This document shows, one piece after another, positions 23,790 through 33,488 of a stretch of DNA of 56,734 bases. Source of the DNA: Candidatus Poseidoniales archaeon. Lineage in GTDB: Archaea > Thermoplasmatota > Poseidoniia > Poseidoniales > Poseidoniaceae. Every line of letters starts with the position of its first letter. Position 1 is the stretch's first letter. Location: positions 1 to 56,734 of the forward strand of contig QQRY01000056.1 in NCBI GenBank assembly GCA_003602575.1. Direction: 5' to 3'. The notes beneath the pieces were generated by a model. It made no database searches. It had not been told where the DNA came from and was given only the letters and a program-made list of their open reading frames with translations. A program made the translations under genes and the position numbers.

Positions 23790-25988
23790 ATGGTGTCATC
23801 ATCTCAAAAAAGGATACTTACGTGGCTGAGTAAGTTTTCCCCTAACATTGAGAATTCCTGGGATGTAACCAGAGAAATTTCGCTTCCAGGTATTGCAGAT
23901 GGTCTTGGAATAGTCCGTTCTGCCCTAAATTTACCCCTAAAAAAACTCGAGCAATCTGAGATGGTATTCAAGCGGATGGCCCATGTAATCGGAGGGGGTT
24001 CTAGAAGAAGACAAGTATTCCATATATCTGAGAAAGGTAGAGAATATATCTCCAGTAACAAAATTAGTTCAATGAAAAAAATCAAGACTGGAATAGCTTT
24101 TGGCAATATGCCAAAACATTCTGAATTATTTGGTAGAGATGATGACTTGACAAAAATAACCGAACAACTCAACGATTCTTCAATACTGATTTGCGGCCTC
24201 CCAGGTATCGGAAAAACTGCTATCATCAGTTCTCTTTGCGAGCAATTTTTGAAACAAGAAAAGAATGTAAGATGGGCAACTGCTAGTGACTTTACCGATG
24301 TATACCAATTATGTTCTCAATGGCAAGTAAATGATTCATTACCTCAAGATTTAGCTGCTTTAGAAAATCTGATTATTGAAAATTGTAAAAATCAAATTCT
24401 AGTTATTGATGATATTCATCAAATCTCAAATAGGCATAGTTTAGCAATCGATGAGTTATTTCAAAAATTGAATGATTTAGACTTATTCAAGATTATTTTG
24501 ATTGGACGTGAGCCAATTTCAGGTTTTTCTTATTTGGAAAAAATACAAATCCTTCCTTTAGAGCAAGAATTTGGAGCCCAAATCCTTGGTGAAGATTTGC
24601 CATTAGATACCAGAATGTCAATCTCAAAGAGGTTGGGCGGACACCCTCTTGCTCTACAATTATATCAGCCAGAATCAGAGTTACCAGAACAATCAACAGA
24701 TATTCAAAACTACGTTGAGAAGACGGTTTTGTCAAATTTAACCAAGGAAGAGAAAGCGTCTTTGGACCTATTGTCATTAGAGCCGATTCCTATTAGGTCG
24801 AGCAATGCCTCTGTAAGTGAAATGATTGGGATATTTGATGACCAAGCTTTGCTTAGATGGAGTTCAGGAGATTTGAAAGTGGAATTACATCACCTTGTTA
24901 GAAATGTCAGGAGGTCTTTTATCGAACAAAGTGAACAAATAAAGATACATATTTCATTGGTAAATCATTGGGAAAGTGTAGATAGGTCTGATGATGAAGA
25001 CTTGATACTATTATATCATCAAATTGCAAGTTCTAATGAAAATTTAATTCAGTTGATTGAACAACAACTTTCCAATCTATCTCCGCATCGTTCTAACATC
25101 TTAGCGGTATTGATTGAACAGGCAATAGATCAAATTCCTGATAATTCGGATCTTCATTATTTCGCTGCTAAGGTTGCTGCCAAAAGATGTGAAGTGGATT
25201 TCCTCAAGTACCATATTGAGAAAATCAATGATGAAAGAAATATAGGATTAAAGTATGAATTAGCATTGTTTGAGGGCAGGGTTGAGGATGCTGAGAACTT
25301 ATTTTTACAAAGTTTAGAAAATTCAGATAATGATTTATCAAATCGATTATCAATTTCTGCAGCATCTAGAAGGTTAGAGGATAGAATCTTTGATGAAAAA
25401 GCAGATGATGGAATTTTCGATGAAACAAGCGAATATCTTTCCAAGGTAGATATTAGTAAAGTTAGTCAGTCTTCTAAATCAACTTTCATAATTGCTATAT
25501 CAGTGATCAAGCACTCCTTAGCACTATTAGAAAAAGACCTTACTGCTGCTCAGAAACTTACAGAAAGTGTCCAACATCTTGGTTCAGAAGCAGAAGCATT
25601 GAGTTTGAACATGCGCTCTAAAGAGATGATTTTTCAATTAAAGAACGGTGTTAAATCATCCTCAGAAGTGATCGACTTTGTTGAGAATGCCATTTTTCAT
25701 CAAACTAATCAAATTTACAGAGACTCGATAAGATTAAACCTAGTCGAAGCACTAACCTATTCTGATTTAGAATTAGCAAAGTCGCAATTTGAAATGCTTA
25801 GTAAACCTGACCATGAAGTCAGATTGAAAACATATAATCGATACGTGGCTAGATGGTGGCTATGTAATTCAATTATTTTCCCTTCTCAAAGATTGACTTC
25901 TCTAAGAGAATCAATTTCCCAGCATAAAGTTTCAGGCTGCCCAAGGGCTGCTAAGATTTTAGAGAAGAGATTGCACTCATTAATTTAG
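23790..25988 (+). CDS. winged-helix STAND-type P-loop ATPase
   Basis: A predicted signal-responsive regulator of 732 residues. An N-terminal winged-helix region (about 1-85) is followed by the linker FGRDDDLTKI and a P-loop NTPase domain: Walker A GLPGIGKTA at 136-144 (Lys142) and Walker B ILVIDDIHQI near 203-212. A winged-helix-like region (HHLVRNVRRSF) follows, and from about 380 an all-helical C-terminal half reminiscent of TPR arrays. This order (HTH, STAND NTPase, helical repeats) is that of MalT/AfsR-like regulators or, with other N-termini, defence sensors. The ATG at 23790 is preferred over a GTG at 23781. Target genes are unknown. Confidence 0.78.
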   Translation: MVSSSQKRILTWLSKFSPNIENSWDVTREISLPGIADGLGIVRSALNLPLKKLEQSEMVFKRMAHVIGGGSRRRQVFHISEKGREYISSNKISSMKKIKTGIAFGNMPKHSELFGRDDDLTKITEQLNDSSILICGLPGIGKTAIISSLCEQFLKQEKNVRWATASDFTDVYQLCSQWQVNDSLPQDLAALENLIIENCKNQILVIDDIHQISNRHSLAIDELFQKLNDLDLFKIILIGREPISGFSYLEKIQILPLEQEFGAQILGEDLPLDTRMSISKRLGGHPLALQLYQPESELPEQSTDIQNYVEKTVLSNLTKEEKASLDLLSLEPIPIRSSNASVSEMIGIFDDQALLRWSSGDLKVELHHLVRNVRRSFIEQSEQIKIHISLVNHWESVDRSDDEDLILLYHQIASSNENLIQLIEQQLSNLSPHRSNILAVLIEQAIDQIPDNSDLHYFAAKVAAKRCEVDFLKYHIEKINDERNIGLKYELALFEGRVEDAENLFLQSLENSDNDLSNRLSISAASRRLEDRIFDEKADDGIFDETSEYLSKVDISKVSQSSKSTFIIAISVIKHSLALLEKDLTAAQKLTESVQHLGSEAEALSLNMRSKEMIFQLKNGVKSSSEVIDFVENAIFHQTNQIYRDSIRLNLVEALTYSDLELAKSQFEMLSKPDHEVRLKTYNRYVARWWLCNSIIFPSQRLTSLRESISQHKVSGCPRAAKILEKRLHSLI

Positions 25989-26218
25989 AGTTCTGCGCCA
26001 ATTAGGGTTTTTGTATCAGCGATTCCATCCATTGGCCGTATCTCTTCTACAATACAACGAGTTAACTGGAATTCATCATCTGCTTGAACTCTAGCAATCA
26101 AGTCATATTCTCCAAATAATATCCAACCGGAAGTGACAAAATCTATTTTTTCAAGATTTTCTCTAACTATTTTTTCTTGTCCTGGTTTAGTTGTTATCAA
26201 TACAAATCCAATAGCCAT
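25985..26218 (-). CDS. stand-alone Lrp/AsnC ligand-binding (RAM) domain protein
   Basis: A 77-residue protein consisting only of the RAM (AsnC_trans_reg) effector-binding domain; the DNA-binding helix-turn-helix of full Lrp proteins is absent. The fold signature is visible: GFVLITTKPGQE, LFGEYDLIARVQADD, MDGIADTKTLIG. Such proteins usually bind amino acids and form octameric rings, alone or with full-length Lrp. TGAGGTGA just before the ATG is a strong Shine-Dalgarno that contains the stop codon of the paralogous gene upstream, so the two are co-translated. The 3' end overlaps the STAND ATPase gene by 4 bases. Confidence 0.88.
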   Translation of the reverse strand: MAIGFVLITTKPGQEKIVRENLEKIDFVTSGWILFGEYDLIARVQADDEFQLTRCIVEEIRPMDGIADTKTLIGAEL

Positions 26219-26227
26219 AATATCACC

Positions 26228-26461
26228 TCAATAATCCACCGCAATCAAAGTTTGAGTGTCCTTGATTCCTTCAATCTGCCTAAATTCAGCCATCAACATT
26301 CCTGATAATGTCTTAGAATCTTTAGCACTAATTCGTACAATTAAGTCATACTCTCCATATAATGCATGTACCTCTGCTACTGATGCATGATTTGTTAGGG
26401 CAAGATAGACATTTCTTTCTTGCGAAGGTAGGGTTTTGAAAAGTACAAATGCCTCTGGCAT
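26228..26461 (-). CDS. stand-alone Lrp/AsnC ligand-binding (RAM) domain protein, paralogue
   Basis: The second 77-residue RAM-only protein, parallel in every element to its neighbour (AFVLFKTLPSQE, LYGEYDLIVRISAKD, IEGIKDTQTLIA) but clearly diverged, so the pair is an old tandem duplication. It is first in the transcript: a TATA box (GATAAAAC) lies about 26 bases before the ATG with no ribosome binding site, indicating leaderless translation. It may form mixed rings with the downstream paralogue (inference). Confidence 0.88.
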   Translation of the reverse strand: MPEAFVLFKTLPSQERNVYLALTNHASVAEVHALYGEYDLIVRISAKDSKTLSGMLMAEFRQIEGIKDTQTLIAVDY

Positions 26462-26483
26462 ATTTTATTCCAACTGAACCCGA

Positions 26484-26491
26484 GTTTTATC
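26484..26491 (-). promoter_or_regulatory. TATA box of the RAM-protein pair
   Basis: GATAAAAC on the minus strand is centred about 26 bases before the ATG at 26461. It is the clearest leaderless promoter on this strand. Confidence 0.55.
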
Positions 26492-26571
26492 ACTTACTGA
26501 TGTTAATATTTGATTCTGTAGTTGTTCAATTAGACGAACCATTGAAGTGTATTACCAACTTAACACTAATT

Positions 26572-29500
26572 ATGCAGGGCGGTAAAACCTCGAGATTATT
26601 GGTTTTCTCAGTTTTATTCATACTCTTTGTAGGTCCGTTATCTGTATTTGTTGAAAATTCAGACTCCACAAATTTACAGTTTCAAGAGTCTGAAAAAACC
26701 AGCGCACGTTCTCAGATAATGTGGAGTGGAGTAGTCGAATTAACATCATCTTATACAGTCAATGTTACCGATGAATTGGTTCTCTCACCTTGTACAGTTG
26801 TCAAGTTATCGCCAAGTATTAGAATATATGTAGAAGGTAGAATTACAGCCCAAGGAACAACTTCCTGTCCTGTAATTTTCACTCAATTATCTACGGGATT
26901 ACACTACGGTATACAGTTTAATTCAAGTTCAAATGGTAGAGGTTCCTTGATGGACAATATTACTATTGAAGATTCAGTCTATGGAATTACGATGTATAAT
27001 GCCAATCCGAGAATAAATAATGCCACCATAATCAATCCCTCAAGAGTAGGTATTGATTTATTTTCCAATTCAGCACCAATTATTCATGACTTATACATCG
27101 ACCAGGCCGGTCGTGAAGTAAGTTATTCAGACTGGCGATATGGTCTTGGATTTTCGATAGGTGCTGGCTCAACTCCAATATTAGATGGAGCATATATGAC
27201 TGATTTACGGATTAGGGGATTGAATATTTGGGGTGGTTCAGGTGGAATTTTTAGGAATGTAGTAATCGATAATGTCACTGCAGAGGGTGCTAATGCTCTT
27301 TCAGCAGGCGTCTGGGTTGAAGATAGTCAACCATTGATTACAAACATTAGCGTCGATAAAGCGGATTACGGGATTTTAATTCGTCATATCGATGATGGAG
27401 GGTATACTAGAGCAGTAGTCAGAGACTGTGTAGTTTCAAATTCGATGTATAGAGGGATCTATTTAGACAAAGCAAACCATACAAATTATACAAATTATGA
27501 AACTGCAGATTTCACAAATACTGTTGTTAGAGGAACAGGAGGTAGTGGTGCTAAAACAGCAAATATAGGATATGCTGCAATCGAGGTTAATGCTACTGGA
27601 GCTTGGTTTGAAAATACTACTGTTGAAGATTCAACTACTGTAGGTGTCAGATTATATTTTGTCGATTCCTCAACAACGTTTAGAGACTTGACAATTACTA
27701 ATTCAGGAGATCCGGGACAAGGTGCGCATGAAGCGGGATTAGCCATTCGTTCATCGTTTTTTGCGCCTATTTTTGACGGCTTAGAAATTTCAGGTTCCGT
27801 TGGTCCTGCAGTTTCTTCAACATCAGGAGGAGCCATGCAAGGTAGTGATTGGTATCTGCATAATAACTCAAAACAAGGCTTATTTGTCGATTCTTCAACT
27901 TTAATTTTAGATGATTTACGTTTATCTGACAATGGTTATTCAGGCATTCATGTCTATGATGCACGTTATGTCAGCCTTTCCAATATAACTTCTTTAGGGA
28001 ACGGTATATCTGGAGTTTTAGATAGCGAGAAAGCGGGGATATATTTTGAGAAATCTAATGACTTAGAATCAAATTCTGGTGACGTAACATGTAATTTTTG
28101 TACTGTTAAGCAGTCTTTAGGTGCAGGTATTTTAGTTAAGGATTCAGTCGATTTGTGGCTTAATCATATTAATTTGGAAGATAATAATCCATCTTATGCT
28201 CCATTGTCAATAGATAACGGAGGCTTGAATCTAGGACAACAAGGCGGGCGATTACATTTACATGATATCCAAATCGATACAGAAAGAACAGGCCCACAGT
28301 CTGGTCCTGCATTGGAATTGAACAAAGCGGCAGCCAACATAGATCTAGTGATGATGAGTGGGAATCATACTGGGATTGTTTGGAATGCCGATAATAATGG
28401 CAACTTCATTTCCAGCATGAGTAGAGTTCAGTTTTCTGGTTCTTCTTGTTTAGTGCTCAGTGATCATATTGAATTATCCGGGCAAGATAACACGATTACT
28501 CCTCTTTGTACTGGCTCTTTAATGTTCCAGAATAGCAATGTAAATTGGTCGGGTTTAGTCGATTTAACATCAAATACGGTATTAAATTTAGATTCGTTCT
28601 CTTCCCTTCACTTACATCAACCCAGTCAGATTGACCTAAGTAATGCAATAATTTCTCCTTCGGCTACCATCGATGTGGCTTGGGATGTCGAAGTATGGGC
28701 TATCAATAACAATTCTAATGGTATCCCACAATCGATTATTGACTTGACATTTGACCAATTTGAGTCTTCTGCACAAGAACCAACCAACGAAATTGGATAT
28801 GTCAAATTTCCCAATTTCATAGGCCAGCAGTGGACTCAATCAGGGCCATCATCAATTACTTCGGCTACAATTTCCTGTGGATATGATGGAATTTCTAACA
28901 GTAGTTCAGTACAACTAGACCAGGATAGAGTCGTATATTGCCTACTACCTCTAGGCAATCAACCACCATTCCTAAATTGGGATACACCATTAGATTTGGA
29001 AATATTCCCTAGCGGTTCAATAGTTGAATTCAATGCAAGTAGTTCTTGGGATTTAGATGATGACCCATTAACATGGGAATGGACTTCATCTATTGATGGC
29101 ATAATTGGAACTGAATCGAATTTTACTGTCAATGAATTATCATCATCTCAAACTTTGAGCGATGGCATTCATACTATTACTGCTAAGGTTTGCGATGACT
29201 CAGGAAATTGTGTTCAAAAATCTAGGACTATAGAATTAGTAAATCAACAACCAGTATTGGTAGTAAATTTCGAACCAGGTTTGAATGCTTGGAATGATTT
29301 AGAAATGCCTAGAACTGGTTTAGTTCAAGTCAATCTCACTGGTTCATATGACCCTGAAGGGGATGACTTTTCGTGTTGGATGTCAACCTCTTATGGCTTG
29401 CAATACCCTTCTAGTCCCTCACAAACCTGTCCGTATGTATTCAATTATTCATTCCCGATAGTATCTACCACAGGAAATCCAGCTCCTCCTTCGAATTCAT

Positions 29501-31341
29501 TCTCTCTATCAATTTGGTTAGATGATGGTGTTAATGTCCCGGTAGAATGGGAATTTGATGTTGAGTTATACAATGAAATTCCAACTCCAGAATTTACAAT
29601 TATTCGCGATTCTAATTTCAGCGAAGACGTTGTTACTTTAGATGGTTCACTTACTGTTGATCCAGAAGGTGATAATTTAGAAATTGAATTTTGGTCTAGC
29701 ATTGATGGAGTTTTGCAATGGTCGGATCAAGAATCTGGAAAGGTTTGGCAAGGACATCTATCTAGAGGATTCCATAATATCGAAATGCGAGTAGGTGACG
29801 ATGTTTTAGAGCATGTCAACCAAACTAAGGTGACTTCTAAGCAGATTCTAGTTGAAAATTCTTATCCTAAATCGATTATTGCAACTCCGGTATCCTCCCA
29901 AACCTATGATTCCTCTGAGTTGATTCAGTTCTCTGCTAATGGCTCTGGAGATTATGATTCTGAATGTTCCACGTTCCCTGCCGAAGGGTTCTGGCACTGT
30001 TCTCAACTAGAACCCAGTGCGGGTTCAGAGTATCTCCTTGTATCATGGGAAAGCGATTTAGATGGACGATTAATCCCAGCCAATGAAGATTGGTTGATGT
30101 TCGAAGGCAGGCTTTCAGCAGGCACTCATGTCGTGACATTGTCTGTTGATGATGGTATACATCAGCCTGTTGAGACTTCTATCACTATTCAGGTCGAGCA
30201 ATCTGCTCCTTACTTGGAATTAGCAACTCCAACTGACAGTCAAATTTTCAATTCTTCAGACTACATATTCTGGAATGCAGTTAATTCTCAAGACTTTGAT
30301 GGCGATAATTTCACGATGACAGTTAGAAGTGATTTGCTTAATGAACCACTTCTTGATTCAGTTTCAACATCGGAAACTCATATTTCACAATTACCGGCAG
30401 GGACCCATTCAATTGAAATTCAACTCACTGATGAAACAGGAAAATCAAAGTCTACTTTCATTACTTTACTGATACGAACCTCTGCACCAAATGCTGTTAT
30501 AGATTCGCCATTAAATCTTCAATCTTTCCTTGGTGGTGATGAAATAACTCTTGAAGAATCATCTTCTGATGCTGATAATGACATTATTTACCGGGAATGG
30601 AGAGTATTTGAAATCGGTAATTTCACTCCATTAGTAACTTACTCTGCGAGTTTAGAAAAGATTACATTGCCGCCAGGAGATTATGATGTTCAGTTAGTAG
30701 TAAGAGATAGTTTGGGTGAACAAGACCAAGAACAAGTCAGGATAACAATCCAAGATACAGACCCTGAATTTGATGACCAATCTCTCACTATTTCTCCAAC
30801 CGAGATGATAACAGATGAATTGGTATTATTTGAGGTCAGCATAATTTTACTGGACCCTGATGGGACTACGAAAGATGTTAGCGCTACGCTTATTCACAAT
30901 TTACAGGTTTGGAATTTTAACCTTAGTGATGATGACAATGATGATATTTGGGAGGGTAGCATAAAGATTAGACCAGATCAATCAGGAAGGCCTAGCCTGA
31001 AGATTATAGCCCGAGATGGAATTGGAGATGACGCCAACATCGATCAAATATCTAGGACAGTAGTTGTTAATGATTTAGAACAAGAAAGCAGTTCAATGAC
31101 ATTTATTGCGATGGGGTCTGGAGTAGTTGTTTTACTAGTAATAATTACTCTGCTGGCAGTTAGAAGAAGAAAGAAATTTGATGAATTAGAACTGCTGGAA
31201 TCGTGGCCTGCGTTTGGGCGTAATCAAGAACAGAGCAACCAAACTAAAGAAATTCCAAAATTAGAAGGTGGGATAATCGATGGTGCTGCTGAAGTACAAT
31301 CTGAGCAAGAGAAATTTACTATTGATGAATTAATAGAATAG
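26572..31341 (+). CDS. giant membrane-anchored surface protein with beta-helix and Ig/PKD-like domains
   Basis: An exported protein of about 1589 residues. The ATG at 26572 gives a clean signal peptide (MQGGKTSRLLVFSVLFILF); the open frame back to 26449 overlaps the RAM gene and is rejected. Residues about 60-640 form a right-handed parallel beta-helix with repeated short units of the kind xxNxTIEDSVYGI and DNVTAEGANALSAGV, as in carbohydrate-active or adhesive beta-helix proteins. From about 830 on there are several Ig/PKD-like sandwiches marked by D.DGD and W.S..DG motifs (WDLDDDPLTWEW, SYDPEGDDF, DPEGDNLEI). A helix near 1510-1530 is followed by RRRKK and a 55-residue acidic tail. Function could be adhesion or polysaccharide binding; no catalytic motif seen. 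Confidence 0.82.
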   Translation: MQGGKTSRLLVFSVLFILFVGPLSVFVENSDSTNLQFQESEKTSARSQIMWSGVVELTSSYTVNVTDELVLSPCTVVKLSPSIRIYVEGRITAQGTTSCPVIFTQLSTGLHYGIQFNSSSNGRGSLMDNITIEDSVYGITMYNANPRINNATIINPSRVGIDLFSNSAPIIHDLYIDQAGREVSYSDWRYGLGFSIGAGSTPILDGAYMTDLRIRGLNIWGGSGGIFRNVVIDNVTAEGANALSAGVWVEDSQPLITNISVDKADYGILIRHIDDGGYTRAVVRDCVVSNSMYRGIYLDKANHTNYTNYETADFTNTVVRGTGGSGAKTANIGYAAIEVNATGAWFENTTVEDSTTVGVRLYFVDSSTTFRDLTITNSGDPGQGAHEAGLAIRSSFFAPIFDGLEISGSVGPAVSSTSGGAMQGSDWYLHNNSKQGLFVDSSTLILDDLRLSDNGYSGIHVYDARYVSLSNITSLGNGISGVLDSEKAGIYFEKSNDLESNSGDVTCNFCTVKQSLGAGILVKDSVDLWLNHINLEDNNPSYAPLSIDNGGLNLGQQGGRLHLHDIQIDTERTGPQSGPALELNKAAANIDLVMMSGNHTGIVWNADNNGNFISSMSRVQFSGSSCLVLSDHIELSGQDNTITPLCTGSLMFQNSNVNWSGLVDLTSNTVLNLDSFSSLHLHQPSQIDLSNAIISPSATIDVAWDVEVWAINNNSNGIPQSIIDLTFDQFESSAQEPTNEIGYVKFPNFIGQQWTQSGPSSITSATISCGYDGISNSSSVQLDQDRVVYCLLPLGNQPPFLNWDTPLDLEIFPSGSIVEFNASSSWDLDDDPLTWEWTSSIDGIIGTESNFTVNELSSSQTLSDGIHTITAKVCDDSGNCVQKSRTIELVNQQPVLVVNFEPGLNAWNDLEMPRTGLVQVNLTGSYDPEGDDFSCWMSTSYGLQYPSSPSQTCPYVFNYSFPIVSTTGNPAPPSNSFSLSIWLDDGVNVPVEWEFDVELYNEIPTPEFTIIRDSNFSEDVVTLDGSLTVDPEGDNLEIEFWSSIDGVLQWSDQESGKVWQGHLSRGFHNIEMRVGDDVLEHVNQTKVTSKQILVENSYPKSIIATPVSSQTYDSSELIQFSANGSGDYDSECSTFPAEGFWHCSQLEPSAGSEYLLVSWESDLDGRLIPANEDWLMFEGRLSAGTHVVTLSVDDGIHQPVETSITIQVEQSAPYLELATPTDSQIFNSSDYIFWNAVNSQDFDGDNFTMTVRSDLLNEPLLDSVSTSETHISQLPAGTHSIEIQLTDETGKSKSTFITLLIRTSAPNAVIDSPLNLQSFLGGDEITLEESSSDADNDIIYREWRVFEIGNFTPLVTYSASLEKITLPPGDYDVQLVVRDSLGEQDQEQVRITIQDTDPEFDDQSLTISPTEMITDELVLFEVSIILLDPDGTTKDVSATLIHNLQVWNFNLSDDDNDDIWEGSIKIRPDQSGRPSLKIIARDGIGDDANIDQISRTVVVNDLEQESSSMTFIAMGSGVVVLLVIITLLAVRRRKKFDELELLESWPAFGRNQEQSNQTKEIPKLEGGIIDGAAEVQSEQEKFTIDELIE

Positions 31342-31345
31342 TGAC

Positions 31346-32116
31346 TCATTGTTCTGGCAAATTCTTCTTGGTCGAATCGGGATTTGAATCTCTTCCGCCC
31401 CATGGCGTCTTAGTTCTGTTTAGGCCCAATCTCTTTGCAAAAAGAAACTTGAAATTTTTCCATCCATCTCCCCAAGTATGAATTTCAGCATCACCGACTC
31501 TTGGTCTATAAGGAACCGAGATTTCAATAGCTTTGCTCTTTCCTAAATGCTTTCTAGCAAGAATTTTCATCTCTTCAGAAAGTGGCATACCGTCATTGGA
31601 AGGCTTCATTTTTTCATTTTTGAAAATCGATTTTCTAAATACCCACATTCCTGATTGTGAATCTTTTATGCCATAGCCAAATAGAAGTCTAGCGGTGAAT
31701 GATAACGCCCAATTTCCAAAGCCATGAAGTCCAGACATAGAACCACTTTCTGCGAGTGATAACCGGTCACATGTAATGAAGTCTAAATCATCATCTAATA
31801 ATCTCTTTACTAATTTTGGAACTAACTCGGCAGGATAAGTACAATCAGCATCCATTGTGACGATAATATCATTTTTTGCAACATCAAAACCGGTTCTATA
31901 TGCTCTACCGTAACCTCTTCGGTCCTCTAGGTGAACCCTTGCACCCTTCTTTAGCGCAAGTTCCCTAGTTCTATCACTTGAATTTCCATCGACAATCATA
32001 ATCTCAAGATTTTTACACCATCCTCTCGGAATGGAATCAATAGTGGGTTCAATCGCTTCTTCTTCATTTCTAGTAGGAAGAATTACTGTGACGGTCACTG
32101 GCAGTGAATCGGCCAT
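31346..32116 (-). CDS. family 2 glycosyltransferase (dolichyl-phosphate sugar transferase-like)
   Basis: A GT-A fold glycosyltransferase of 257 residues. VTVTVILPTRNEEEAI opens the nucleotide-binding fold, IMIVDGNSSDRT follows, and MDADCTYP holds the metal-binding DxD motif. DSQSGMWVFRK and the late Glu-rich EEMKILARK match the dolichol-phosphate mannose/glucose synthase group. It lacks membrane helices, like the catalytic-only DPM1 type. The open frame extends 40 codons further upstream, but that stretch looks non-coding, so the ATG at 32116 is chosen. Together with the divergent GT4 gene it probably serves glycosylation of surface proteins or polysaccharide synthesis (inference). Confidence 0.87.
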   Translation of the reverse strand: MADSLPVTVTVILPTRNEEEAIEPTIDSIPRGWCKNLEIMIVDGNSSDRTRELALKKGARVHLEDRRGYGRAYRTGFDVAKNDIIVTMDADCTYPAELVPKLVKRLLDDDLDFITCDRLSLAESGSMSGLHGFGNWALSFTARLLFGYGIKDSQSGMWVFRKSIFKNEKMKPSNDGMPLSEEMKILARKHLGKSKAIEISVPYRPRVGDAEIHTWGDGWKNFKFLFAKRLGLNRTKTPWGGRDSNPDSTKKNLPEQ

Positions 32117-32222
32117 AACATTGCCAATTAGCGAACAGTATTGAAAGCATTGGCTAAAGAATTCAAATTTTAACACTCCAATTATGGAGACATTCAAACG
32201 CAGGACGCATGTGGAGAACATA

Positions 32223-33488
32223 ATGCACATCGCCATGATTGCTGGAGAATACCCTCCAAGGTGGGGTGGTATAGGTTCTGTAGTATTTCACCTAGCTGGC
32301 CATTTAGCATCATGTGGCCATCATGTAAGTGTTATCACGCGTTCACACAAAGGTAAAACTCCAACACAATCAGGAGTTTCAATTATCGAAGTGCCATGGC
32401 TTAAGGCTCCGATGGCCTTCACACGTTCTTATGCAAAAAACGCTCTAAAGGCTCTAAAGCACTTACATGAATTAGATCCAGTAGATGTAATTCATATTCA
32501 TCTTCCACTAGCTTCTTTTTCTAGGAAAGAATTTAGATTCATGGAAGACAACATCGCTCCAGTTTGTTCATCATTGCATGGTTCTTGGTTAGGTGAGAAA
32601 CAAGGTGTAATCAGGGCATCTAAGGCTAAGGAATCGGCTACGTGGAGGAATCCAAATGACCTTGCTATTAGGCTGACTGCAAAATATTATTCTAAATTTG
32701 AAAGGGCCGGAATTCTTGAATCAAGCATTTGTGTATCCAACTCCAAATCAACACTTTCTGAATTTGAAAATTGGTATCAACCCTCTGATGATTTCTCATG
32801 CGAAGTTGTATTGTGGGGTTGTGACCACAAGGTATTCAGGCCACCAAATCAAGATGATGAGGATGAGCAGTTAACTCATGAGAAGATCCGTTCGACCTAT
32901 GATTGTGGTGATGAGAGTGCACTAAATTATTTACCCGATACAAAAACTCCAATGATATTAGCGGTTGGTAGATTAGTTGCAAGGAAAGGTTACATGACCT
33001 TGATTAGAGCACTGCCAGAAATTTTAGACAAACATCCTGGAGCGAGATTGGTTATCGTAGGTAGGGGTCACATGAAGAAGAGATTACTGAAAAACGCCCG
33101 TAAGTTAGGAGTTGAACATGCATTATTCATTCGAAGTAGTATGTCCTTTGATGATTTAGCACAACATTTTCGTTCTGCAGATTTAGTGGTTTATCCTTCA
33201 TATTACGAAGGACAAGGTTTGATTCCATTAGAATCATTGGCGAGTGGGACTCCTGTAGTAACTGTGAATCAACCGCCATTGACTGAGATGATTGACCTTT
33301 CAGTCGGCGACCTTTTCAATTCTGGAGACCCTGGAGATTTAGCAAAATCAGTATGTCGAATTTTAGATTCTCCCGAGGATAGAATTCAAAAAGCCAAGTC
33401 TGGCAGAGAGAGAGTTCTTTCTAAGTATACATATGAGCATAATGCTGAGGATTTTGAAAGAATTTACAAATCCATTCTGAGAAATTAG
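32223..33488 (+). CDS. family 4 glycosyltransferase
   Basis: A GT-B fold, retaining glycosyltransferase of 421 residues. The N-terminal domain starts MHIAMIAGEYPPRWGGIGSV, the usual EYPP..GG glycine-rich acceptor loop. The C-terminal domain shows ILAVGRLVARKGYMTLIRALP, LVIVGRGHM, the FIRSSMSFDDLAQHF segment, and SYYEGQGLIPLESLASGTPVV with the donor-binding E-x7-E. Start: the frame is open to an ATG at 32184, but GGAGA six to seven bases before the ATG at 32223 and the family N-terminus favour 32223. Donor and acceptor sugars cannot be told. Confidence 0.9.
   Translation: MHIAMIAGEYPPRWGGIGSVVFHLAGHLASCGHHVSVITRSHKGKTPTQSGVSIIEVPWLKAPMAFTRSYAKNALKALKHLHELDPVDVIHIHLPLASFSRKEFRFMEDNIAPVCSSLHGSWLGEKQGVIRASKAKESATWRNPNDLAIRLTAKYYSKFERAGILESSICVSNSKSTLSEFENWYQPSDDFSCEVVLWGCDHKVFRPPNQDDEDEQLTHEKIRSTYDCGDESALNYLPDTKTPMILAVGRLVARKGYMTLIRALPEILDKHPGARLVIVGRGHMKKRLLKNARKLGVEHALFIRSSMSFDDLAQHFRSADLVVYPSYYEGQGLIPLESLASGTPVVTVNQPPLTEMIDLSVGDLFNSGDPGDLAKSVCRILDSPEDRIQKAKSGRERVLSKYTYEHNAEDFERIYKSILRN

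Noticed and set aside
26449-26571. 41-codon upstream extension of the giant beta-helix protein
   Set aside because: It overlaps the RAM gene's start and covers its promoter; the signal peptide begins properly at 26572.
32123-32154. GCCAAT/ATTGGC inverted repeat between the divergent glycosyltransferase genes
   Set aside because: Only six-base arms with a 20-base spacer; expected by chance at this length.
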